A stretch of 42,629 bases of DNA from W0P28-013 sp963593685 (GTDB lineage Bacteria; Bacteroidota; Bacteroidia; Bacteroidales; Paludibacteraceae), in NCBI GenBank assembly GCA_963593685.1, contig CAVBBP010000020.1:1-42629 (forward strand), in the 5' to 3' direction. Positions 26,312 through 35,002 of the stretch are shown here, piece by piece. How positions within the stretch are numbered: position 1 is the stretch's first letter; every line of letters starts with the position of its first letter. The translations under genes were made by a program, and so were the position numbers. Below the pieces are notes generated by a model. That model ran no database searches, was not told the DNA's origin, and worked only from the letters and a program-made list of their open reading frames with translations.

Positions 26312-28066
26312 ATGAAAACCAAACTATTGCTTTTATATTTGGGCATGTTTTGTCACTTGTCTTATGCCTTTGATGGCATTTTACATCCTGCAAATGGCGC
26401 ATTCCCAGATTCAATTGAATATGCAAAAATACCACTATGGGAAGGTAGTGTAAAGTATTCTTTGTCAAAATCAATTTTGGATACAAATGTCTATTCTGTG
26501 GAACTTAATACTCCAGAAGTGTTAGATCAAGGAGCACAGGGTTCTTGTGCTGGTTTTGCCTTTGGATATGCAGCAATGGGTGTTTTATCTTATGACAAAT
26601 ATGAAAATTGGGTTGCAGCACAACGTAGTCCTGCGTACCTATATCATCGTGCATGTATTGCAGATGGTGTAAATTCATCAGGAAACAATGCTCCTGTAAG
26701 TATGACAACAGCATATAGCGTAGCTTGTCAGTATGGTTGTTGTTCTTATAGTTTAATGCCGTATACTGTATCTGACTACAATAGTATTCCAAATGCATTA
26801 CAGGATCGTGATGCATATATGAATCGTGCGAATGGCTTTCGATTAGCTCAAACTAATAGTGTTCAAACTTATAAAAATTTATTACGATTGGGGTATCCTA
26901 TTGTTGTGAGAATCGAGGTTACTCCGACTTTTGATAGTATTTGGTCTTTAAATGGTGTTTGGAGTAATCAGCCTACAACAGAAAGCAGTAGAGGGGGACA
27001 TTTTATTTGTGTCGTTGGTTATAATGATTCGACACAAATGTTAAAAGTTCAGAACTCTTGGGGAAAGAATGGAGGAGATAGTGGTTTCGTATGGATTTCT
27101 TATAGTTTGGTTCAACAAGGAGTCTTTACACATGCTATATGTTTAACTAATATCACAGAGGGACACTATTTATCTCTCCAAGGCCCATCTCTCTTTTGCG
27201 ATACGGCGGTTTACACGCTGAAGAACGTGCCTGCGGGCGCAACGATTCGGTGGGTTGTAACGCCTTCGACCGTTAGAAAAAAAGCCGCAACTATTGTTCG
27301 TGGTCAAGGTACTTCGCAGGTTACTTTGCAGCGTGGCTTTATATTGAATGGTATAAAAAGAGATACTTTGATCCGTGATACAAGCATACACATTGCTTCG
27401 CTTGCTGCAAGTACTAGTCTTACACGACCATATAGCGGCAATGGTTCTATCTCTGCTATTGTAACATTTGGCGGCAAATCATATACTGTACGCAACGATT
27501 TCTCTATACCAACACAAAATGCAACCGAAAAACCAATTGTAAATGGCTGGAATAGTAGTCTATGGTATGTCGGCGTGTCGCATACATTGCGTGTACAAAA
27601 CTGTGATTCTGTTCCTAACGATAAATTATTATGGGAAGTACATTTACCTGGACAAACTACACCGTTGATACATTCTGGGCGTTCGGTAACCTTTACGCCC
27701 CAAACAATAGGTGTGGTAACGGTAATTGTCGCTAATATGGAAAGTTGTTCGGCAGCCAACATCGATACACTGTCGCACAGAGTTATTCAGCGCCCATCAA
27801 TTCGTTTTGTAAATCCTGCCACAGCAGCAAGTAGTTTAGATGTGACCGTTTCGAGCGTTGAAAATGAGCAAGTTACGGCTGTCGTTCCCTACGATGGCGA
27901 CTATACGCTCGAACTTTGGAGCGAACTTTACGGTCGTGTACGCATGGTTAATGCAGATGAGCCAACAACTCAAATTTCATTGTCGGGGTTACCTGCTGGC
28001 ACTTATTTCATTAAACTTATCATCGATAACGAACTGGTAACTACAAAACAACTGATAATCAAGTAA
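26312..28066 (+). CDS. Secreted papain-like (C1) cysteine protease with type IX sorting domain
   Basis: The 584-residue protein has a signal peptide (1-19, HLSYA-F) and a papain-fold catalytic domain (about 60-285). The oxyanion Gln73, catalytic Cys79 in GSCAGFAFG, His230 in GGHFICVVGY and Asn248 in VQNSWG are all in place and at normal spacing. Residues about 288-500 form two Ig/PKD-like domains (GPSLFCDTAVYTLKNVPAGA). The last ~75 residues (YTLELWSELYGRVRM ... LPAGTYFIKLIID ... TTKQLIIK) fit a type A sorting domain for type IX secretion, so it should be exported to the surface. The catalytic part is AT-rich and composition rises in GC near 27.18 kb, where the Ig-like part begins. Last gene of the inserted cassette, 27 bases before the GT4 gene. 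Confidence 0.88.
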   Translation: MKTKLLLLYLGMFCHLSYAFDGILHPANGAFPDSIEYAKIPLWEGSVKYSLSKSILDTNVYSVELNTPEVLDQGAQGSCAGFAFGYAAMGVLSYDKYENWVAAQRSPAYLYHRACIADGVNSSGNNAPVSMTTAYSVACQYGCCSYSLMPYTVSDYNSIPNALQDRDAYMNRANGFRLAQTNSVQTYKNLLRLGYPIVVRIEVTPTFDSIWSLNGVWSNQPTTESSRGGHFICVVGYNDSTQMLKVQNSWGKNGGDSGFVWISYSLVQQGVFTHAICLTNITEGHYLSLQGPSLFCDTAVYTLKNVPAGATIRWVVTPSTVRKKAATIVRGQGTSQVTLQRGFILNGIKRDTLIRDTSIHIASLAASTSLTRPYSGNGSISAIVTFGGKSYTVRNDFSIPTQNATEKPIVNGWNSSLWYVGVSHTLRVQNCDSVPNDKLLWEVHLPGQTTPLIHSGRSVTFTPQTIGVVTVIVANMESCSAANIDTLSHRVIQRPSIRFVNPATAASSLDVTVSSVENEQVTAVVPYDGDYTLELWSELYGRVRMVNADEPTTQISLSGLPAGTYFIKLIIDNELVTTKQLIIK

Positions 28067-28093
28067 GAGAAAAAAATAACTGACAAAAATACT

Positions 28094-29350
28094 ATGAAAG
28101 CACTAATGTTTGGGTGGGAGTTTCCACCGCATATTCTTGGCGGACTTGGCACCGCAAGTTACGGCTTGACAAAAGGCATGGCCATGCAACCCGACATGGA
28201 AATCACATTTGTGATACCAAAGCCGTGGGGCGACGAAGACCAGAGTTTTCTGCATATTATCGGGGCGTGCAATGTGCCAATCGTTTGGAAAGATGTGAAC
28301 TGGAACCAAGTGAACGAGCGGCTTGGCGGACGCATGCACCCCGACGAGTATTTCCAACTGCGCAACGGCATCAAGTACGATTTCCGCCGCATCGGCACAA
28401 ACGATATCGGCTGCGTCGATTTTTCGGGGCGTTATCCCGACAATCTGATGGAGGAGATTTCGAACTACGAAGCCGTGGCGAGCGTCATTGCACACAGTCG
28501 CGAGTTCGATGTGATACACGCACACGACTGGCTCACCTATCCCGCGGGGCGTTTTGCCAAACAAATCAGTGGCAAACCGATGGTGATTCATGTGCACGCT
28601 ACCGACTACGACCGCAGTCGCGGCAATGTGAACCCCGATGTTTATCGCATCGAAAAAGAGGGCATGGACGCTGCCGACCATATTATTACGGTGTCGAACC
28701 TGACGCGCAACACGGTTATCGAAAAATATCACCAAAATCCCGACAAAGTTACCACCGTGCATAATGCCGTGGAACCGCTCGCCTTTGTCGATGAACTGCA
28801 CAAAAGCGCGCGCAAAGACAGAGTTGTAACTTTTCTTGGGCGCATCACCATGCAAAAAGGCCCCGAATACTTTGTGGAAGTGGCTTCGCGCGTGTTGAGC
28901 CGCACCGACGGTGTGCGTTTTGTCATGGCTGGCAGTGGCGACATGATGAACCAGATGATTCGTCTAGTGGCGCAGCGCGGCATTGCCGATAAATTCCATT
29001 TTACAGGATTTTTGAAAGGTCGCGCCGTGTACGAAATGTTGGCCGAAAGCGATGTGTATATGATGCCGTCGGTGTCGGAGCCGTTTGGCATATCGCCGCT
29101 CGAAGCGATGCAGTGCGGTACGCCGAGCATTATCTCCAAGCAGTCGGGCTGCGCCGAAATTCTCGACCACGCCATCAAAACCGACTATTGGGACATCGAT
29201 GCTATGGCCGACTACATTCACGCCATTGTGAAATATCCCGCCATGTACGAAGCCCTTCACCGCAACGGCTTGGAAGAGGTAAACAACATCAAATGGGAAT
29301 ACGCTGGCCAAAAAGTGCGCCAAATCTACAATATGGTTTGCGGCAAGTAG
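28094..29350 (+). CDS. GT4 glycosyltransferase, glycogen synthase-like
   Basis: The 418-residue GT-B fold enzyme opens MKALMFGWEFPPHILGGLG, with the GGLG loop of starch/glycogen synthases. HAHDWLTYPAG near residue 142 and the E-x7-E motif in SEPFGISPLEAM near 330 complete the GT4 pattern. Its neighbours are a glycogen debranching enzyme upstream and a GH57 enzyme downstream, so alpha-1,4-glucan synthesis is likely, using ADP- or UDP-glucose. The stop codon sits in GGCAAGTAGTTAGAAG, the first unit of a repeat array that fills the next 355 bases. Confidence 0.85.
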   Translation: MKALMFGWEFPPHILGGLGTASYGLTKGMAMQPDMEITFVIPKPWGDEDQSFLHIIGACNVPIVWKDVNWNQVNERLGGRMHPDEYFQLRNGIKYDFRRIGTNDIGCVDFSGRYPDNLMEEISNYEAVASVIAHSREFDVIHAHDWLTYPAGRFAKQISGKPMVIHVHATDYDRSRGNVNPDVYRIEKEGMDAADHIITVSNLTRNTVIEKYHQNPDKVTTVHNAVEPLAFVDELHKSARKDRVVTFLGRITMQKGPEYFVEVASRVLSRTDGVRFVMAGSGDMMNQMIRLVAQRGIADKFHFTGFLKGRAVYEMLAESDVYMMPSVSEPFGISPLEAMQCGTPSIISKQSGCAEILDHAIKTDYWDIDAMADYIHAIVKYPAMYEALHRNGLEEVNNIKWEYAGQKVRQIYNMVCGK

Positions 29351-29706
29351 TTAGAAGTGAGTAGTTAGAAGTTAGAAGTTAGAAGTGAGAAGTTAGAAGT
29401 TAGAAGTGAGCAGTTAGGAGTTAGGAATGAGGAGTGAGGAATTTTTTAGTTAGTAGTGAGAAGTTAGAAGTTAGCAGTGTTTTTTTTAAGAATAGGGAGT
29501 AATAAGGAGTAAAGACAAAAGACCAAGACTAAGACTAAAACCAAAAGGCTTTTCCCCCTATCGGGGGAAACGGGAAAGGAGGCCACAACCAAAAACTAGA
29601 AATTAGAAATAAACCACACAGACCAACACCAATGCGTTAAACTCATCAACTTATCAACCAATCAACTCATCAACCCAATCTGAAATCTGAAATAAATCTT
29701 ACCAAT
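29351..29706. repeat. Intergenic repeat mosaic (locus E)
   Basis: Starting at the GT4 stop codon there are about eight TTAGAAGTTAGAAGTGAG units, TAGGAGTTAGGAATGAG, then a word at about 29508-29598 that is the inverted partner of 1443-1535. GAAACTAG-type units, CACCAATGCGTTAAAC with TCATCAACTTATCAACC (29626-29680) and AATCTGAAATCTGAAAT follow. No gene is seen. A promoter for the GH57 gene is not evident. Confidence 0.85.
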
Positions 29707-31023
29707 ATGAAAACAATCAATTTTATTTTTCGTGTGCATCAGCGGTCGAATTTGAAACGCTACCGCTTTTTCGACATTGGCAACGACCACTACTATTACG
29801 ACGATTACGCCGACGAGACGGCCGTGCGCCAAAATACCGACCTGTGCTACCTGCAGGCCAATCGCACGCTGTTGGAGATGATAAAAGGCTCGAACGGCAA
29901 ATTCCGCGTGTCGTTCGCCATTTCGGGCTTGGCCTTGGAGCAGTTCGAGCGTTATGCGCCCGAGGTTATCGACTCGTTCCAAGAGTTGGCCAAAACGGGC
30001 TGCGTGGAGTTTCTTGCCACGCCAAACGCCCACTCGCTCGCAGCGGTTTACGACAACGACGAGTTTGCCATACAGACCAAACTCCAAACCAACAAAATCA
30101 AACAGTTGTTCGGTAAAACGCCCACCGTTTTTGCCAATACTGCCCTGATTTACAGCGACGAAATCGGCGAAATTATCGCCAAAATGGGCTACAAAACCAT
30201 CATGATCGAAGGCGCAAAACATATTATGGGCTGGAAAAGTCCGCACTATGTTTACAGCCACGCCTACAACAGCAAAGTGAAACTGCTCGTGCGCGACAAC
30301 AAGTTGAGCGACGACATCAACTACCGGTTCTCGCAGTGGAATTGGAACGAATATCCGCTCACGGCCGAAAAATTCATCGGTTGGATAAACGCTTCGCCCG
30401 CCGAAGAAGAGGTGTTCAACATTTTCCTTGGCTACGAGGCGTTGGGCGTGCTGAACCACCGCGACAGCGGCATTTTCGACTTTTTCAAGGCGTTGCCCTA
30501 CCACGCCATGGCCAACGGCGTAACCTTCGCCACACCATCGGAAGTGGCAGCCAAAGCCAAACCCATCGATGCCATATCGGTGATGCACCCCATGTCGTGG
30601 GCCGATGAGGAGAAAGACTTGAGCGCATGGTGCGGTAACGAACTGCAAAACGAGGCACTGAACAAACTCTACGGCATTGCGCAGCGCGTACACCTCTGCA
30701 ACGACCTGTTGATAAAAATCGATTGGCAGCGACTGCAGGACACATCGCACTTCTTTTTCATGACCACAAAACACTATTCGAATGGCATGATAATGGCCGA
30801 ACCGATTTCGTACGAATCGCCCTACGATGCCTTCATGAACTACATGAATGTGTTGAGCGATTTCATCGACCGTGTGAACGCACAATACCCGAGTTCGATT
30901 GAAAATGAGGAACTTAACGCACTGTTGAAAACTATTTCGAACCAAGAAAAAGAGATTGCACGCCTCGAAGCAAAACTTGAAAAGAGTGAAAAGACGGAGA
31001 AAAAAGTGAAAAGTGGAAAGTAA
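29707..31023 (+). CDS. GH57-family alpha-glucan hydrolase or transferase
   Basis: The 438-residue cytoplasmic protein matches the GH57 fold from its first conserved region (FIFRVHQRSNL, with the active-site His-Gln). The region ALIYSDEIGEIIAKMGYKTIMIEGAKHIMGW near residue 145 probably holds the catalytic Glu, and further aromatic-rich blocks follow. GH57 members include alpha-amylases, branching enzymes and glucanotransferases, and this one cannot be placed within the family by eye. The last 40 residues are a charged coiled coil (NALLKTISNQEKEIARLEAK) ending in a Lys/Ser-rich tail that merges into AAAGTAGAAAGTAG repeat units at the stop codon. It is the third enzyme of the alpha-glucan set. 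Confidence 0.82.
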   Translation: MKTINFIFRVHQRSNLKRYRFFDIGNDHYYYDDYADETAVRQNTDLCYLQANRTLLEMIKGSNGKFRVSFAISGLALEQFERYAPEVIDSFQELAKTGCVEFLATPNAHSLAAVYDNDEFAIQTKLQTNKIKQLFGKTPTVFANTALIYSDEIGEIIAKMGYKTIMIEGAKHIMGWKSPHYVYSHAYNSKVKLLVRDNKLSDDINYRFSQWNWNEYPLTAEKFIGWINASPAEEEVFNIFLGYEALGVLNHRDSGIFDFFKALPYHAMANGVTFATPSEVAAKAKPIDAISVMHPMSWADEEKDLSAWCGNELQNEALNKLYGIAQRVHLCNDLLIKIDWQRLQDTSHFFFMTTKHYSNGMIMAEPISYESPYDAFMNYMNVLSDFIDRVNAQYPSSIENEELNALLKTISNQEKEIARLEAKLEKSEKTEKKVKSGK

Positions 31024-31257
31024 AAAGTAGAAAGTAGAAGGTAAAAAGTTTGTAAAGTTTATAAAGTTCGTAAAGTTATTTCATTTGAAGATTTGAAAAT
31101 TTGAAAATTTGAAGATTTGAAGATTGTTTTTGCCTCGCAGACTTTCACCAATGCGTTAAACTTATCAACCCAATCTGAAATTTGAAATTTGAAATCTGAA
31201 ATTTGAAATACAAAAGTCTTTATTCTTTTGTCCTTACTCTTTATTCCAAAATTCTTG
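31024..31257. repeat. Intergenic repeat mosaic (locus F)
   Basis: The gap between convergent genes has AAAGTAGAAGGTAAAAAG and TTTATAAAGTTCGTAAAG units, GAAGATTTGAAAATTTG units, CACCAATGCGTTAAAC with TTATCAACCC (31147-31172), AATTTGAAATTTGAAATC units, and TCTTTATTCTTTTGTCC. It ends in the TTGCTACTTGCGAC word, which contains the stop codon of the U32 gene. No gene or terminator is evident. Confidence 0.8.
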
Positions 31258-33144
31258 CTACTTGCGACTCATATCTTGCAACTTGGAAATGACCATTTCG
31301 CAGTTGTAGCAGTCGAACGAGAGGCGGAGATTGGCGGTGCCGCACTGCAATACAAGCGGCTCGTGCGGCGGATTTTGTGGGTGTTGCTTGGGACACCAGC
31401 CAAAACTGTAGCGCAAACAGTGTTTCGTGCGCATCAGTTCGGCCGCTGGCACGGGAGCAATCTCGAAAGCGCGCTGCACAACTTGTGCGCCATGCCACGC
31501 ATAAAAGGTTTCGGCTTGGGCGTTGGCCACATTGGCGCGGTAGTCGAGCGTCGGCTGCGGAAATGGGTGCGAAGTTTTTTGTAAAGACTTTTCGCATTTG
31601 GGAAAATTGGTTTGGCGCGCAGCCACCAATTTTTGCAGCAACAAACGGCGCGTTGCCGCCACAAGCGACACAGGCACGAACCAAGTTTCGCTCGTATTCA
31701 TCTGAAAATCAGACAGATAAAAATCAGTATCACCCAATTTTGCAAACTGTGTGCGCCAAGTTTCGTGGGCGCGTGCGGCGTTGTTGGCAGACACTTTTTC
31801 GGTGGCGAGCAATTCTGCGGCGTGGTTGCCGTCCTCGTCGGTAGTGGTGCAAAGCAGACCATCGTCAGCATCGGAAATGACGAAGCGCACCGCAATTTTA
31901 CGCTCGGCCGAGTGCCCCGAAAGCGTTTTTTCAAACGCAGCGTCGTTGTTGCGGTAGAGCGGCGTTCCGATTTTCAGATAGGGCATTTTCGGCGGAAAAA
32001 GTCGCGCACCCTCTACCCTATTGATGCGAAAACCGATAAATTGGCCGTCGCCATCGAAGCCGCACAAGCCATCGCCATTGGCAAATTGCGCCGCCGAATC
32101 GAGCGTTAAATAGTTGTTTGACAGCGATTTAACCGTACCGACAGGCTCGCCCAACGATTTTGGCGTATCAAACGAGGCGATGTCAGGACGGCGACCGACA
32201 AGAAAATAGTCTGTCGCACCGCGGTAGAATGTTTTTTGCGGATTCGGTGCAAAGAAAAAGCGTGTCCGCCCCGACGAAGCGCGCTGTAGCGTTTTTCCTT
32301 CGAGAATGGCATCGATTTTTTGCCGATAGTAGGCAGTCAGATTTTTCACATAGTTTTCGTCCTTCAAACGCCCTTCGATTTTGAACGACGACACGCCAGC
32401 GTCAATCATCTCGGCCAAATGTGCCGACGCGTCGAAATCCTTGAGCGACAGCAGGTGTTTGTCCTTGGCCAGCACGCGCCCATCGGCATCGAGCAGCGTA
32501 TAAGGCAGTCGACACATCTGCGCACACGCGCCACGATTGGCACTGCGCTGCCGCAAGGCTTGGCTCAAATAGCACTGTCCGCTGTACGACACACACAACG
32601 CGCCATGCACAAAACATTCGAGCGCAACGGAGGTGTGTTGGGCGATTTCGCGGATTTGTGCCAACGACAGTTCGCGCGCCAAAACCACCTGTTCGAAACC
32701 GCACTGTTCGAGAAACGCCACCTTTTCGACCGTGCGATTGTCGCACTGCGTGCTAGCGTGGAGCGGAATGGGCGGCAGGTCGAGTTCGAGCAGCCCCATG
32801 TCCTGCACAATGAGCGCATCGGCACCGATATTGTACAAATCGACAGCGATTTTTTGCGCCTCCGCCAGTTCGTCATCGGTCAAAATCGTGTTCAACGCCA
32901 CATAGACGCGCGCATAAAATTTGTGTGCATAGTCGACCAGCCGCGCAATATCGCCAATGGTATTGCCAGCCGCCTGCCGCGCGCCGAAGCGTGGCGCACC
33001 AATGTAAACCGCGTCGGCACCGTGGTTGATGGCCGCCATGCCGACCTCGGCATTTTTGGCAGGCGCAAGGAGTTCGATTTTTTTAGTTGATGAGTTGATG
33101 AGTTGAAAAGTTTTGCTTCGCAAGATTTTTTCTCCGCTCGGCAT
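31258..33144 (-). CDS. U32-family protein (RlhA/YhbU-type, DUF3656)
   Basis: The 628-residue protein has an N-terminal U32 domain with the family signature ECFVHGALCVSYSGQCYLS near residue 178 and RGACAQMC shortly after, cysteines thought to bind an iron-sulfur cluster. The C-terminal half fits DUF3656. E. coli RlhA of this family hydroxylates 23S rRNA; other members are tied to ubiquinone synthesis or called collagenases. The first ~20 residues (MPSGEKILR...INSSTK) come from repeat DNA. Relatives would begin near KKIELLAPAKN, at about 33081, where no ATG, GTG or TTG exists. The start must be the ATG at 33144 or a TTG at 33123, both in the repeat. The stop codon also lies in a repeat word. 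Confidence 0.83.
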   Translation of the reverse strand: MPSGEKILRSKTFQLINSSTKKIELLAPAKNAEVGMAAINHGADAVYIGAPRFGARQAAGNTIGDIARLVDYAHKFYARVYVALNTILTDDELAEAQKIAVDLYNIGADALIVQDMGLLELDLPPIPLHASTQCDNRTVEKVAFLEQCGFEQVVLARELSLAQIREIAQHTSVALECFVHGALCVSYSGQCYLSQALRQRSANRGACAQMCRLPYTLLDADGRVLAKDKHLLSLKDFDASAHLAEMIDAGVSSFKIEGRLKDENYVKNLTAYYRQKIDAILEGKTLQRASSGRTRFFFAPNPQKTFYRGATDYFLVGRRPDIASFDTPKSLGEPVGTVKSLSNNYLTLDSAAQFANGDGLCGFDGDGQFIGFRINRVEGARLFPPKMPYLKIGTPLYRNNDAAFEKTLSGHSAERKIAVRFVISDADDGLLCTTTDEDGNHAAELLATEKVSANNAARAHETWRTQFAKLGDTDFYLSDFQMNTSETWFVPVSLVAATRRLLLQKLVAARQTNFPKCEKSLQKTSHPFPQPTLDYRANVANAQAETFYAWHGAQVVQRAFEIAPVPAAELMRTKHCLRYSFGWCPKQHPQNPPHEPLVLQCGTANLRLSFDCYNCEMVISKLQDMSRK

Positions 33145-33381
33145 TGCCCAAACGAGTTTGGCACTGCTCTCGCTTATCGAAAAAATTGATGAGTTTAATG
33201 CATTGAAATTGGTTTCTGTGGATTTGGTTATTTGTTGATTTGGTTATTTGGTTAATCCATTAATTTGAAATTTGAAATTTGAAATTTGAAATTGCGGTTT
33301 TGCCGCATCACTGCTCACTGCTAACTTCTCACTTTTCACTAAAAATTCCTCACTCCTAATTCCTCACTCCTAATTATCTTG
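33060..33381. repeat. Intergenic repeat mosaic (locus G), entering the U32 gene
   Basis: Units of TTGATGAGTTGATGAG at 33083-33105 lie inside the U32 reading frame. A word at about 33123-33185 is the inverted copy of 3337-3399. Then come GATGAGTTTAATGCATTG, TTTGGTTATTTGTTGATT, AATTTGAAATTTG units, CACTGCTCACTGCTAAC, CTCCTAATTCCTCACTCC, and TTGCTACTTGCTACTT at the stop codon of the S4 gene. No separate gene is seen. Confidence 0.8.
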
Positions 33382-33609
33382 CTACTTGCTACTTTTCACA
33401 CTAATTTCAAAATTTTGAAAGCGAATAGTGTCGCCTGCGACGATTTTGGCGCGTTTGCGCAGTTCGGTTTGACCGTTGCGCTGTACCAAACCCGCCGCCA
33501 CAACCTGTTGCGCCACACTACCCGACTCCACCGCATTGACGGCTTTGAGCAGGGCGATGAGCGGAATGAATGTTTCGCCTTCGCGCAGTGTAAATGTGAT
33601 TTTACGCAT
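33382..33609 (-). CDS. S4-domain RNA-binding protein
   Basis: This 75-residue protein is a single S4 domain, with the usual LLKAVNAVESGSVAQQVVAAG helix pair, the RNGQ turn and RKRAKIVAGDTI loop. Such small proteins (YbcJ/YaaA type) bind structured RNA. It starts 14 bases after the WbpB-like gene on the same strand, so the two may share a transcript, although their functions look unrelated. The last residues VKSSK and the TAG stop are written in AGTAGCAAGTAGCAAG repeat DNA, so the C-terminal tail may vary between strains. Confidence 0.8.
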   Translation of the reverse strand: MRKITFTLREGETFIPLIALLKAVNAVESGSVAQQVVAAGLVQRNGQTELRKRAKIVAGDTIRFQNFEISVKSSK

Positions 33610-33623
33610 CGTTTTCTTGCTGA

Positions 33624-34589
33624 TTACCAGCCAAATGGGTGGCGTGCCAACGGCAATTTTGCCAGCGGGTGATAGTCGCCCACCAAGCCAATGGGTTTCG
33701 CATTGCGAATAGCGTGCACGATGTTTATCGACTCGCGCGCCTCCTCCACGCCAAAGCCCTGCCCTGCGAGAATGCGGCGATAACTTTCGGTGTGCAGTTC
33801 GGTAAAGCCTTGACTAAACTCGAACTCGCTGCCATCGATACAGATGGTGCGGTAGGTGCGTTTTTCGCCTTGCACGGCGTTTTCGGGCAGATTGTCGGCG
33901 TTGATGCTGAGAAAATAGCGCACACGAGCGCGTTCCAATTCGAGAAAACCAGCGCAGCGGTCGTGTGCCATCACATGCACCACATTTTTCGACACCTTGC
34001 CAAAAATCCATTGCAGCATATCGTAGAAATGCACGCCGATATTCGTAGCGATGCCGCCACTTTTATGCACATCGCCTTTCCAACTGGTGTAGTACCAATT
34101 GCCGCGCGAAGTGATGTAGGTGAGATCGACATCGAAAATTTTGTCCTTGGAAGCGGCCTCCACCTTCTGTTTCAGCGCCACGATGGACGGGTGCAACCGC
34201 AACTGCAAAATGGTGTTGATGCGGTGGCCAGTTTCGCGCTCCACTTGCAGCAGTTGATCGACATTCCACGGATTCAGCACGAGCGGTTTTTCGCAGATAA
34301 CATCAGCACCGAGGCGTAGGCTGTAGCGCATGTGTGCGTCGTGCAGGTAGTTGGGCGTGCAAATCGACACATAGTCGATTTTTTTGTCGGTCGATTTGAT
34401 TTTCGAGCAGTGGCGGTCGAAAATTTCGAACTCGGTAAAAAAGTCGGCCTGCGGAAAATAACTGTCCATAATGCCCACGCTGTCGAACTTGTCGTAGGCC
34501 GCCACCAATCGGTTGCCTGTGTCTTTGATGGCTCTCAAATGGCGTGGTGCGATGTAGCCTGCCGCGCCTATCAATGCGAAGTTTTTCAT
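33624..34589 (-). CDS. Gfo/Idh/MocA oxidoreductase, WbpB/WlbA-like
   Basis: The 321-residue NAD-dependent enzyme probably oxidises C3 of UDP-N-acetylglucosaminuronate. The Rossmann loop reads ALIGAAGYIAPRHLRAI at the N-terminus. VICEKPLVLNPWNV near residue 97 holds the Glu-Lys-Pro motif, and GGIATNIGVHFYDML near 175 holds the catalytic-type His. The GAAGYIAPRH opening is typical of WbpB/WlbA. The ATG at 34589 begins this motif, and the longer open frame is in repeat DNA. It lies downstream of the WbpD-like gene, and a WbpE-like aminotransferase is at 21828-22961, which supports the 2,3-diacetamido-uronate pathway. WbpA and the epimerase WbpI are not in the window. Confidence 0.85.
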   Translation of the reverse strand: MKNFALIGAAGYIAPRHLRAIKDTGNRLVAAYDKFDSVGIMDSYFPQADFFTEFEIFDRHCSKIKSTDKKIDYVSICTPNYLHDAHMRYSLRLGADVICEKPLVLNPWNVDQLLQVERETGHRINTILQLRLHPSIVALKQKVEAASKDKIFDVDLTYITSRGNWYYTSWKGDVHKSGGIATNIGVHFYDMLQWIFGKVSKNVVHVMAHDRCAGFLELERARVRYFLSINADNLPENAVQGEKRTYRTICIDGSEFEFSQGFTELHTESYRRILAGQGFGVEEARESINIVHAIRNAKPIGLVGDYHPLAKLPLARHPFGW

Positions 34590-35002
34590 TTTTTTATTGT
34601 TTAATCGTTGAATCGTTTTTTTGTTTGTAGGGACGCGGCATGCCACGTCCGTTGGTGTCGTTGTTGATTTTTTCGTTCATTTCTTTTGACGACCAAAAGA
34701 AACGAACCAATTTTGCGATTTAGCGAGCGCAAACGAAAACGAGTTTTCGATTTGCCGAGCGTGAGCAAAATCAAGAATTAAAGAAAAGTCGCGGCAGGGG
34801 CGCGAGCGTTGCCAAAAATTGGCGGTTTTGGTTTCGGCGGAATTAAACTCGCATTCGCTCAAACAGTAATTCCGCTTTTTCGAAACACAAAACCTGATTT
34901 TTGACACTCGCCGCCCAATGCCGTGTTCGCGTTCCGAAAATCCACGCAGCCAACAACGCCACCAAATTCATAATTCTTAATTCAAAATTCTAAATTCTAA
35001 AT
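34590..35002. repeat. Repeat-bearing gap between wbpB- and wbpD-like genes (locus H)
   Basis: The gap holds TTTAATCGTTGAATCG, a REP-like hairpin at 34631-34650 (GGACGCGGCATGCCACGTCC) and a second hairpin at 34681-34701 (TTCTTTTG, loop ACGAC, CAAAAGAA). The 98-base repeat copy 2 is at 34695-34792, a unique stretch of about 180 bases follows, and TTCTAAATTCTAAATTC units lie at about 34970-35005. No gene is supported. The open frame seen on the minus strand is repeat translated. Confidence 0.75.
34695..34792. repeat. 98-base dispersed repeat, copy 2
   Basis: The stretch matches positions 1-98 in the same orientation with two differences. The hairpin that overlaps its left end (34681-34701) may be part of the element. 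Confidence 0.9.

Noticed and set aside
34677..34907. 76-residue minus-strand frame over the 98-base repeat
   Set aside because: It is translated repeat and hairpin DNA with no conserved protein features.
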